DNA from: Anaeramoeba flamelloides
Taxonomy: Eukaryota; Metamonada; Anaeramoebidae
DNA: 64,000 bases
NCBI GenBank assembly: GCA_027625915.1
Contig: JANTQA010000032.1
Span: 2,418,001-2,482,000, forward strand
Reading direction: 5' to 3'
The position numbers and the translations under genes are program-made. Shown here piece by piece: positions 38,346 to 50,800 of the stretch. Each line of letters starts with the position of its first letter. Positions within the stretch are counted from its first letter, which is position 1. The notes beneath the pieces are model-generated. The model was given only the letters and a program-made list of their open reading frames with translations, did no database searches and was not told the origin of the DNA.

Positions 38346-38461
38346 TTAATATGTGAGGGATTAAAAAATGTTCGTAATTGTTGAAAAAATGTTTTTTTAG
38401 AAACAATTAAGTAATAATCTAAATACTTAATCATGTATAAAATGTTACTCTCAATGTAAAA

Positions 38462-38531
38462 AACACTGTTGGTTCAATGGCAGAATGGGACGTTGCCATC
38501 GTCTTGATCGGGGTTCGATTCCCCGACAGTG
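38462..38531 (+). tRNA. tRNA-Gly (GCC)
   Basis: A complete 70-nt cloverleaf: acceptor ACACTGT/ACAGTGT; D stem GTTC/GAAT; anticodon stem GGACG/CGTCT around loop TTGCCAT, so the anticodon is GCC; T stem CGGGG/CCCCG with loop TTCGATT. The A box (TGGTTCAATGG) and B box (GGTTCGATTCC) are intact. No intron and no encoded CCA. Its stems make it one of the most GC-rich stretches nearby. Confidence 0.96.
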
Positions 38532-38532
38532 T

Positions 38533-38544
38533 ATTTTTCTTTTT
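38533..38544 (+). terminator. RNA polymerase III terminator of tRNA-Gly
   Basis: A five-T run followed by C and a six-T run starts two bases after the tRNA 3' end. Confidence 0.8.
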
Positions 38545-38659
38545 TGTTCGCTTCTTATTTTTTTTATAGATCAGGAATCGTATATTATTAAAACCTAAAA
38601 ATAAGAGAAATTACATGTTTAGTATTGACAAAAAAAAAAGTAAAAAAGAATTTTTTTGA

Positions 38660-39900
38660 AAAGTTTTTGTTATTTTTTCAAAAAGAATATTTGTTTTACT
38701 CTTACTAAAATTTGGATAAATGTGTGAAACTCTGTTTTTATCTGTAAAAAGATATAAAAAAAACTCTATTTTTTAAGGTCTTCATATTCACACTTGTGTA
38801 GTTAATGATAAGATAGTTATGAGTTTTTATTTTGAAAAATATCAAGAAGATTATTTTTGATTATTTTTTTTTCAATTGGGATTAAATATTTAATCCAAAT
38901 TTTTCCTTTTTCTTTATAGAATGGACAGTCCCAAAGAAAATCGATATCTTCAATAATTTCTAGACTGGAATATTTTTTGGATAAATTGCAAGATTTTATT
39001 TTGTATTTATTTTTATCATAAGTATAAGAATATCTTTTTAGATAATTTGTGAATTTTTTTAGTTTTAAGATGGAAGTAGAAACATTTCCTTTTTAAATAT
39101 TTTATTTCATTTAATTTTTATTTAATTTTAAAAATTGAAGACAATTTTGAATTTTTTTTTGTTTATTTCTTAAATTAACAATAAATTGACTAGATTGTTT
39201 TATTATATTGTTATTATAAATAATAATTTTTAAATATTCCTGGCGTTTCTATTCAGATCTATTTATTATTAAGTTTTCTCTCAATTGGTTAAGATTCGCA
39301 TCTAGTAGTTTTAAACTTTCTACTTTCCAATCAATATTTTTTTTATTTTTTTTTTGAAAATTTTTAATTTTTTATATGTGTTCAAAACCAAGAATTGCTA
39401 ATTTATTTTTGAGTTTAAATCTTCTTTTATAGATCGATATTATGGCTTGATCTATTTTTTATTTCTGTTTTTTGAATTATTCTTGGGGAATGTGTATTGA
39501 TTTTTAAAAATTTTGTGATTTTTGAATTATCCAAACACCAATCGAGTCAAAATATTTTTGGGTTAGATTGAAAATTACTATCCATAAAATAATTGACCAA
39601 AGTGTATTGATTAAAACATTAATAATTTTACTCCTTTTACTATTTTTTATGTTTTTTTTTTGGTTTAAAATCGTTATTGAATTTTCTTCAATTTTCTTTT
39701 ACCTTTTTAAAGTTTTTTTGTAAATGTTTCTCTTTTTCAATCCAAATAACCAAATACTTTATTTCAAATAATTAATCTGATTTTAAAGTTTTATCTAATA
39801 TTAGGATTCCTTCCAAATTCTTGAATAATTTCATAAATTAATAAAAATTTTTTACCAATATCTCGAATGTGAAAATTCATTTTTTATTATTAGTACACTT
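38660..39900 (-). mobile_element. decayed 3' fragment of a LINE, antisense and facing the tRNA
   Basis: The reverse strand reads, in shifting frames, peptides homologous to the C-terminal part of the LINE at 44568-47564: LEIIEDIDF and LWDCPF (near 38920-38985; compare LDIIEDLDHFLWNCPAY), RRFKLKNKLAILGFEH (near 39380-39430; compare KRKFKLIQKLKILGFD), NTHSPRIIQKTEIK (near 39450-39490) and LDANLNQLRENLI. Only the region downstream of the reverse-transcriptase core is clear, so it is probably 5'-truncated. Many frame changes show it is old. Its 3' end points at tRNA-Gly, about 130 bp away. Both limits are approximate. Confidence 0.75.
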
Positions 39901-41845
39901 TTTCACAATCTAATTTTCCTTTTTTCTTCATTAATTTTGTTAAACACTTTGATTTAAAAATTAAAAAAAAATTGAATAATTTTCTCAAAACTGAACTAAC
40001 AAAAATTATAACCTGAATTATATCATAACAATTTTTTTTTTTTTTTTTTTTAATTTTATTCCTTTATAATTGTTTTTTTAAAAAATAACAAGCAAAATAT
40101 TATCAAACTTATTATTATTAATTGTATTTTAAACAAGATCCAAGTCAAATGTACCAAGCTATAATGAAGTGAATAACCTTTGTTTAAAGAGGTTGAATAT
40201 ATATTAGAAGAAAATTTTCTATCCGAAATTTCAAAATTGAAATCATTTTTTCACATTTTTTCACATTTTTTCAATTTTTCACATTTTGATTTTTTTCAAT
40301 TTTTTTCCATATATATACTCATTAAAATTAAGCACAATTTTTTTCTGATTAATATTTTTCGAAATCTAAGTTCATAAATTAATTCAATTAAACACTGGGA
40401 TAAATTTTTTTAGAATAAAAACATTCTCAACTTTCGAATATCGAAAATATTTTTGAAATTACTTTTCACTTTTTTAATTTTTTTTGAAAATTTGGGGTTG
40501 AGAAAATTCTGAAATCAAAGAATAAGTTAATATATTAAATTAGAATATTTTTCCAGAGGGTTTATCTTTTTAGTTAACTTTTTTTTAAAATTAGCCATTT
40601 AAAAATAATAACAACATTTGAAGACCAAATAGTCACTTTTGTGAAAATAAATTCCCATAATTTATTTTTTTTTTTTTTTGTAAATGAGTTAAAATAAGAT
40701 AGTGACTCTGAAAATATACATAATTTCAACTTTGAATTCAATTATTTGGGCAAAAAATGTTTTCAAGAAAAAGTTAAATAGAAACTCTATTTATTTTTAT
40801 TTCTTCATTTAGTTTTTTTAATTTTATTAATGGAAGGTATTTGATCAGTTTTCCATTTTTAGTGTTTTTTAGGTCTTGGTGACGTATAATAATTTGTGAA
40901 TTTATTTCTAATTGCAAGATCTCTTATGAGAAAACAAAAAACTTTGATTTTAATGTTGTTAAAACTATGAAAATGATTGTAGAAAAATCAATAGGATTTC
41001 TATTGGAATTTTCAGATTTTTTTCAATTGAAGATCAATATGAAATTTTTTATTTTTCTGATTGAGTAACTACGTATTTTAGTTTGCAATTTTCAAGAAAA
41101 ATAGTTTAATTTATTCAATTTACTTTTATTGCTAGAAAAATGAAAGGCTTTTTATTTGAATTTGAATAAACAAATATTTTATATTTTTCAATTTTTATCC
41201 TAACTGAATCTTCTTTATATTTGGAAGAAAAGTTACAAAGGAAAAAGATCAAGTGGTTACATGCTAATACTGAGACACTAAAATATGAAAGTATGAGTTA
41301 TTTGAAAATAAAAACGAAAAAGAAAAGGCAAAAAATAACCTGTGTTTAAAGCAAACAAAGATCAAAAAACAAAATTAAGAAATTACAACGATTAAAAAAC
41401 TATCTCCAAATGAAAATTCAACTTTAATTATCAAATTTAATTTAATTAAATTTATCAAAAGTATCGTTGCTGTGATTTCGGGTATTCTTTATTCAAAGAT
41501 AGCATTGTTTTTTTTTTTTTTGATTTTTTATGAATTGCTTTTTATAAAACCCTTTTTAAAATTCTTTTTTTTTTCTTTTTCTTTTTTTCTTTTCAAATTT
41601 TTGGTTTTTGCTTTATAAACATAACAAAATTTTGTGTATGTTCTTTTCCCTTGAACAATCGTGAAATCTAGGATTTTAGGCTTAAATTACCTTTGATGAA
41701 ATAAAAGTAAAAGGGAATTTAGAGTATAATTTACATTTCTTCAATCAATAATAATAATAAACAAATATTTTGAAATTCAAATCTAAAATAAAATCAAAAT
41801 ATAAAAAAATAAAAAGTCAATAAAAAAAAAAAAATTAAAATAAAT
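39901..41845. other. gene-free 3' flank of the CARMIL-like gene
   Basis: A/T-rich DNA with no gene recognised. Features are a T run at about 40030-40050 and a short tandem of TTTTTCACA units at about 40245-40290. The frame at 40180-40377 spans this low-complexity tract and was not accepted as a gene. Confidence 0.5.
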
Positions 41846-44800
41846 TTATTTTTCAATTTTTTTTTTTGTGTTCATTAAATTCTTTTCCATTTTTTCTTTT
41901 TTTAATTTATTAATGCCATTTTGGTCGATGATTTTAAAATTTTTATTTTTTTTTTCATGATTTTTATCGATATTTGATTTCAAACTTTTTACATTTTTTT
42001 CTAATAAATTCTCCAATTCCATTTTTTTCTCAAAAATTAATTGAGAAATAATTTTCTTGGTGTTTAAATAATCCAATTGAGGGAATTGCAAATCAAATAA
42101 AGAATCGTTCCAATGATAGTTTTCAGCCAAATCTACGAATCCATGTAAAGTGAAGTCGTTTTCATCAAATTTAAGGCTGGTTAATGAAATGTTATTTCGA
42201 ATTGCGTTAGCAAGGCAATTGCAGCCAGAATTGCCCATTTTATTGCCGGTGATGTCGAGGGATTTTAAAGTGCTGTTATAAATCAATTCAATTAATAAAT
42301 GGCGAATCTCTGCGCCGATATATTTGTTATCTTCCCCCCTGCAGATTATTGTCTCCAAATGTTTATTCCTTTTCAATAATGTCGCGAGGGCAAATCCAGC
42401 AATTTCGCCGTCATTTGCTCTTTCAACATTTTCAGAAATTGAAAGAGATTTTATTTTTTGCTTTTCAAGTGCCTCGCAAATATATTTGATTCCTTGGCTT
42501 TTGAGCCAATTTTGGTTAATTTCTAATCCAATTAAAAAGCATTTTTGATCTTTAATCACAATTTTTTTAAATTCCTCGGCGCCTTCCACCCCAAGGTAAT
42601 TGTCATTAAATCTGAAAAAAAATTGTAAATCGTTAATATTTGCCTTCATTGATGAGAGCAACAAACCAAATTTATCATTAGGGAAGTTTGTGGCGGACAA
42701 ATTGAGATCATGAAGGCAATCCGTGTTTTTTATTACATTTGAAAGGCCCGTGGCAGATGCTTCATCAATTCCACAACCACTAATATCTAAAGTAGTGATT
42801 CTGGAATGCTTGAAAGACAAAACTGGTATTATATGCAAGATTGAAATATTGGAATTTCTTAAGTTCAAATCTCGATTTATATCGATTAAATCCTCCTTTG
42901 GGGTGCATTTTAACTTTTCAAACCATTTGATGAATGCCTTGGTTGCCGACAGATTAAATTTGTTTTCTGCTAAATTGATGTCGTTCAAGGTACACGTCGA
43001 TTCAATATTCTTAATTAAAGATTCAAATAATATTGTAATGCCTTTGCCCTTCAATTTGCATTCGCTAAAGTCGATTGAATTCAAACAATTGGTGCCCAAA
43101 TATTTGAATATTTTACAAAATCCCCTTAAATCCTCACTATCAATATTGTTTTTTGAAAAATTAAGATCCTCCAGAATAATTTCAATGGGACCCTTCTCGG
43201 ATAATTCCTCCTCGATTCTTCTTTCTATTTCCTTTTGGATTTTTTTTTGTTTTTCGATCGCCTTTTTGGATAATTTTTTTTTTTTTTTATTTTTTTTTTT
43301 TTTGTTTTTTTGTTCCGCATATTGCAAATTTAATGTTTCTAATAATTGCTTATGAATGTTATTATTTGGGTTATTATTTAAAGAATTATATTCTTTATTT
43401 GGATTATTATTATCATTATTTTCCTTGTTGCCTTTTTTATTCTTCCTTTTTTCATTTGTTTCATAAAATTCATCATCAGTCAATCCAATTTCTTTAATAC
43501 GCTTAGACACATTAATCATCTGCTCCCCCAAATAGGAAAAGCCACGTGTCAATCCTAAATTTGAGAAGTTTAGGCATACCCATGGATGGTAATACCAGAA
43601 CGAACCAGCGAATAACATTAAAAAATTTGAAACATATTCGTTTGTTTTGGTAAATTTTAAATTCTCAAACCATGTGTTAAATCGAAGCGCAGTAAATAAA
43701 TGCTTTAAAATTAGTTTATATTCCTTTTCGGACTGGAACTCCACTTGATCTAAATCAATTTTCGGTTCGTTCCTTTCAATGGATTGCTTGATTAATTTCC
43801 GGACTTGTAAATCAGTTTCGTTCATCGACATTTCGCTCTGCAGCTCAATTTTGTTAGTGTAATTATAATAATCCCGAATGGCTATATAGACGATCAAAAA
43901 GCCTTCGCCTGGATCAATGATCGGCATGTCAGACATTAACTCGTCATATCTTCCATTGTCCATGTTAATGTTTGGTAGCATTTGTGGCGGGAAGCCAGAG
44001 GTAACTTCAGTTACCCTTGACATTAAGTTTTTTGTTAATGATGGTGTAATTGGGGTCGAAAATCGATAAGTGGTATTTGGATGGAAAATTAATTTGAACT
44101 TTTTGTTTTTGTTGTTATTTTTTTTTGTTTTTGTTGTTGTTTTTTTTATTGTTTTTTTTTGATTTTTTTTTTGATGGAAATACATATTTAATTGTAAAGA
44201 GAATTATTAAAGAAGAAACTTTCAGTTGAAATGAATTATATTTTTGAAAGAAAAGAAAAAAGGTGTAAATTCTATTTTAAAGATAAAGTTATTTTAATAG
44301 GATATACATTTTTAATTTATTTTCATATTGTTACATTGCGCAATATTATTAAATATATTTTATTTTTATTTATTTCCAATTTTGATAATTTAATTACTCA
44401 AAATAAGATTAATTTTAAAATCTTAATATCATAGAAATTACAGAAACTTTGTTTAATTTTTAAATTAAACTATTAAGGTTAATCCTACTTCAAAATTCTT
44501 AAAAATATTTTTGAATCTTATGAATTTTTCATTTTCAAAAATGAACTTTTAAAAACTTTCAATTTTTGAAACTTATATATTTTTTACTTTCAAAAAAATA
44601 AAAAATCTTTATTACTAAAAGGAAAAAAAAGAGAATATAACGATAAACTTATTAATATAAAAATCTTATCATTCAATATTCGGGGGATTAAATGATAAAA
44701 ATAAAATTGCAATTTTAGAATCTTTTTTTATTAAAATATAATATAGATATTTGTTTAATTCAAGAAACAAAAATTACAAAAAACGCCATATTTTATAAAT

Positions 44801-47800
44801 TATTTCTCAATAACTAAAAAAATCTTATGGTGATAAAAATAGAAAAGGTGGTTTACTAATAATTGTAAAAAAATATTTTTAAAGATTTTACAAGAGAAAT
44901 ATTAGTTCCAGATCCGGATATAATGGGGATACAATTCACAGATTATATTATAATTAATTTATATAAAAGATATGATAGAAATTTAGTTTTTTATAAAAAA
45001 ATTAAAAATATTTTACAACAATATCAATTCCACAAAACCATTATCGGGGGTGATTTTAATTTAAATGAGATTCAAATTAAACAATTTTCACTTTATAATT
45101 TTAAAATAATTTCAAATAATAGACCAAGTCGGAATGAAAACAATTTAGATTATTTCATCACAAATAATAAAATTTTAAAAAAAAATAAATCAATTTCTAT
45201 TAAAAATACAATTAGTGACCATAACGCAATATTAAATCAATTTAATATTAATAAAAAATGGGAAATTAAAAAAACATATTGTATAAAAGATGTATTTAAT
45301 TTTCAAAAAAATTTCAATCTATTTTTTAAAAATAATAATTATAAAGTAACAGAATCTATCTTCAAAAAGTTTAAAAAACAATTTATAATGAAAGATAGAG
45401 TAGTTTTGAATATACCTAAAAATGAATTAAAATTATTTAGTTTGATTAACAGAGTTTATGATAATAAAGAGTTGATAAAAGAAATTAAAGATAGAAATAA
45501 TAATAAGTATCGAAAACTAATTGATCAAATTAATATGGAATTCGAAAGTAATTATAATTTTTGGAAAAAACTTAGCCGGATAAGAGAATCTTCAAAAAAA
45601 ATGATTTTAAATAATAATAATTTGGAAAAATCCTATTTTAATTATGTCAAATCAATAAGTAAAAAACCAAAAAATATATAAAAAATTTTATAAAAAATTA
45701 TTATTTAGATAAAGAAAATTTATTTGATTTAGAAATTAAAGAAATATTCTCAGTTGCCAAAATTGAAGAATTAATTAAATATCAGAAAAATAAATCAGTT
45801 CAAGATTTTGACAAAATTAAACATTATAAATCAAGTAAAAATCAAAGTAACGAATTTTATTTAAATTATGAAAATTTTCTAATTACAATTCAAAAAATAT
45901 TTCTAAATTGGATACAAGATATTTCTCAAAAAAATATTAATTTTATCAAAAAAAAGAAATATATTATTCATTCATAAATCAGGAGATGAGGGGTCCCACT
46001 TAATTATAGACCCATTTCCATAAACAAAACACTCCCAAGATTTTTTTCTTAAATTATTATATACTGGGATACAAGATTCTTGGGACATAGTATCAAAAAA
46101 AACAATTTGGATTTAAGAAAAAAATAGATACACGGATTGCTGTTTTGAATTTATTATATAAATATAAAAAAATTATAGAAAAAACAAAGAAAAAATGAAA
46201 ATGTATATATAGTTACAATTGATATTCAAAAATGTTTTGACTCTATTCATCATTCATTGATTTATCACTCAATTAAAAAATTTATCAAAAAATGAAATTT
46301 TAAAAATGTTTCTACTTGCTTATTACTCAAAGGAAGGAATAGGTGTTTACCAAGGAGATCCATTATCTCCTCTATTATTTGGTTTTATTTCTCATTTTCT
46401 TTTAGAAAAAATCAATTCACTAGCAATACACGTACAGATGTTTGCTGATGATTTGATATTAATAATGAAAGGATCAATGATTGAAATAAATTATCAATTA
46501 CAAAAAATATATAAAATAATAAAAGATTTTGGAATGAATCCAAATGATGATAAAACAAAAAAAACCCTAATACCAAAAGAAATTTTATATCTTGGTATTT
46601 GGTTAGATAAAAAAACTCATCTAAAATTTAACTTGGATAAGGTCAATAATAATTTTGAAAAAATCCTACATATTGTTAAAGAAAGGAATTTTTCTAATGG
46701 GTTAAAAATTCAATTCTTTAAAGCCGTTTTACATAGTCAACTATTATATGGGTTGGAGATATTTGACTTTACAGAATCCGATTTCAAAAAAAATTGATAT
46801 TTGGATTAATAAGAAAATCACAGAATCGCTTTTTAATAAACCCACATTCCCCAAGACTTATCTATAAAACTGAAGCAAAAATTGATTTGGCAAGAATCAC
46901 AATTTACAAAAAGAAAATTCAAATTAATTCAAAAATTAAAAATTTTGGGATTTGATAAATTAATAAATCTTCTCCCCTTCAGAGAAAAAGAAACAGAAAA
47001 CATTAATTGGAAAGCTCGAAATTTAAAAGAATTAGAATCTGAACTCGAAGTTTACAGAATTAACCAATTAAAAAATAGTCCAAGTTGGAAAGTACAAAAT
47101 TATTTGAAAATAATTTTGATACAGGGTAATATTAACAAACAGCAAAAATATTTAAAATGGAAGGGTTCAACTTCTATTCTAAAGTTAAGAAATTATACAA
47201 ATTATCTTAATAGATATTCTTATTTTATGAACAAAAATAAATCACAATTTTGTCAATTGTGTAAAATAAATAAAGATTTGGATATCATTGAAGATTTGGA
47301 TCATTTTCTCTGGAACTGCCCAGCCTATGAAAATAATCGGAAAATCTGGATTTCTGAATTAGAAAAAATAATTTTTCACTTATTTTAAATAATAATAATA
47401 TTTATAATATTATTAATAAACAAGATTCAATATCTTTATTAGCTTTAGTAGATAATAAGAGTATGTTTGAATCTATTATACGATTTCTAAATTCAAGTTT
47501 AGGAATTCGGGCAAACAAGAGGAATTCTAAACTCCTCCCTTAAATTACAATAAAAAAAAAAAAAAAAAACTTTCAATTTTTCATCTATATCAACAGTGAT
47601 GTTCAATTCTAATCTTTAAAAATATTTTTTTTCATTTTTTTTTATATTCTATTTTTGCATTTTGGATTGGGTTAATTTATCTCAATAATTTATATTTTTT
47701 TAAAAAAGATCATATTATTATAAAAGATTATTCATTAGTTTTTATGTGTCTTTTTAAAAAATAATCTTTATTTTTCTATTTTCTTTCAGAATTATTTGAT

Positions 47801-50800
47801 ATTTTTCTTTATTTCATCATATTCAGCTGTTTCTGAAGATTTTATGGGAAATGGTATAAAAGTATTTCAAATATTCCTTTGAAAAAATAATTTTTCAATT
47901 CTTGAAATATATTTAAATTCTTTTTTTATCATTTATCAAAATAATAAATATTTCAAATATTTGAATTTTTAATCATATTTTAAAGCTAAAAATGATTTAA
48001 ATTGCTTTCATATCTATTTAATTTTTTTGGAAAAAGAAATAAAATAAATTTTGAAAATTTATAAAATAAATATTGAATTAAAATTAAAATAGGATAAATC
48101 GTAAAAAATTAATACTTGAAGCAGAATTCAAAGTAAAATGAATAAAATATTTGAAGTTTCATTCTTAAAAAATGTTTCTTTCAAATGTTTAGTAATTTTT
48201 TTAAATAATGGGAATTTAAACTTTTATTAAATATTTTTCAAGTTTTATTTCGATTGTTTATATTGTCTATATTGTTTCTATGCAAAATGAAAAGATTTTT
48301 TAAAATACCTTAGATATTCATGTTATTCAACATAAAATTATTTCAAAATATATACTCTGAAAATTAAATTTGAGAAAAGAAAAGAAAAATAAACATTGTA
48401 CTTGTAAAATGTTTCTCTATTACAGCAATTTCATCTTGGGTGTGTATCACTCAAATACAGTGAAATTTTGGGAAATAATACAAGTCGTTTGCACCAGATC
48501 TGAAATAAACCCCAATTCAAAATTTTTAACACAGCAAAATTCAATTTTTGAAAAAAAAATCTTTTTTAATCAATTCTCGAAGAAATATCCAAATTAAACT
48601 CTGTTTCAGTCAAAGGGGTATCCAAAAAAAAACATTTTTACAAATATCAATTATTATATATAATTGACCTTTGAAGAAAAAATAAGAAATAAGTAGAATA
48701 ATACACATCAAAGAATTGTTGATATATGTCTGAAAAAAAACTAATTAATCAATAAATTTTCAAAAAAATTGAAAAACCTCAAATTCTTAGGAATCTATTG
48801 AGAAAAACAACGATGTTCGTTTTGACCTTCTGCTGGTATTTGAATAATAAATAGGAAACAATTTTTCACTTCATTTTCCATACTTTTCTTTTACAAATCA
48901 AGTCCCCAAAAAGTGTGTGTTGGTATTTGTGGTCTCTATTTGAAAAAGGAAATGAATATGAAGTGAATTTTTTTCACATTTATTAATTAAATATCAGGAT
49001 CAAAGATCGAATAGAATTCCAATAGAAATCAATATGATTTCTCAACAATAATTTCCATGGTTTCAAGAACCTTATAATAACTCATTTTCACCAAGTGACT
49101 ATTGATCTTGCAATAAAACAAAATTTTGCAACTGAATTAGGTGTAAAAAAAAAATCGAAAAAAAAAAAAGCAAAAATGTGAAAAAATGGTTTCAATTTTG
49201 AAAATTTCCAAAATAAAATTTTTTCTTCTAATATCTATGCAAACCCTTTAAACACATGTATTTCACCCATTACAACTGGCCCCTTTAAATGGAAAAATAG
49301 TTTAGAATCATTCACGAATTGAAATACTAATAATTGTTTATAAATTACAATACTCGCAAAACAAAAAATAAATAATTATCAATACTAATAAATTATTGGA
49401 GTTGTCAAAAATTTTGGAGAGAGCAAAACAAAAAAATACTTTGGTAAATTTGTTTAAATTCTCTTAGGAATATTGATCGATCAAATGATTAGATACTATC
49501 AACTAATTTTATTTGAGTTTTTCTATTTGTAACAACTCAACTTTAACCTAATATCAATCTTTGAAAAAAAATTTTGATCAAACAAAAAAAGTTATGTAAT
49601 TCAAAAAATGAAATGAAAACAAAAAACTAAAAGAGACAAAAAAATGCTTTTCAAATTTTTCATAAATCAAAATTATTTTTCCAAATTTTTAGGAAATTGT
49701 ATTATTGTGTTTGTTTGGGCAGTTTTAACTGTGTGGAAAATTTCTGAATTTTAGTTTAGATACACTAGAATAATTGATAAACTTTTTTTTTCTTTTCATT
49801 CGAGTTTATAAAACCGTTCCAACCCCATCTTGAAAATGTATAAAACATAGAAATTGTTTTTCTGTTATAAATTTTTATCATGTTTCACAAACTGGAAGTG
49901 GTTCTGACAGGTTCGGTTAAACCGTTAATTTTACAATTAAAGAGGGAAAAAAATTTAAGTTCTATCGTTTGGTTTTTGAAATTTTGCAAACAAATTAACT
50001 GAAAAATATACATTAATAAGAGATCTTCAAATTACAAAATTTGAAAAATTTTGGTTTAAACAATTTAAAATCAACAATCTAAAAATACTTTTAAGTTTGG
50101 GTGATTTCTGTAATTTTATTTCCTTACGAAATTCAATTTTTTTCATTTATGATGTTTGAAATTAAAAAATCTTTCTTATTGATGTAAGGAATTGAAATTT
50201 TTCTTTTATAATATGATAGAAATTGCGTTTTCTATTTAATTAGAGACAATTTTCTAAAAGACAACCAATTTTTATGTCTTATAAATTTTCAAAATAGACA
50301 TTTAATATATATGTATTTTAAAATTTTCAAGAGAGGATTGGAACAGTTGTATAAACTTGAATTAAGAAAGAAAAAATTCATCAATCATTTAAAAGATATT
50401 AAAATATAGTCATTGCAGCCCTATCCTGAAAAGTTATAAGACATGCAGTTGGCTGTCTGAAATAAAATTGTCTTTTATGAAATAGAAAATTCAATTTATA
50501 TCATATCACCAAAGAAAATTTTCTGTTTCTGTGGTTAAACCATAAGAGAATTTTAATTTGTTGTAATAAACAAAGACAAAAATTCAATTTCAAAAGAAAA
50601 GAAATCACAGAAATTACAGAAACTTATAACTTTTTATAGTAGAGTTGAAATGTTTGTAATAACAGGGAACAATTAAAATTCAAATATTGAAATTAAATAA
50701 AATTGAAAAAATTTTCAGTTCATTCGAAAAAAATTTGAACAAAAATTAGATTCTCAAAAGTATTTATAAAATTGATGATAGACTTCAATAAATCTTATTT

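Larger units (their letters stand above)
33172..38461. repeat. gene-free 5.3-kb interval upstream of V-ATPase c, built of repeats
   Basis: Holds two H-family hairpin repeats (about 33830-34030 and 35630-35815), a complete M2 MITE (34747-34941) and R copy 2 (about 36010-38345) split by a TTAA-flanked element (36692-37905). No gene or RNA was recognised before the tRNA at 38462. Confidence 0.5.

Noticed and set aside
42324-43355. Plus-strand frames inside the CARMIL-like exon
   Set aside because: Antisense shadows of the LRR coding sequence.
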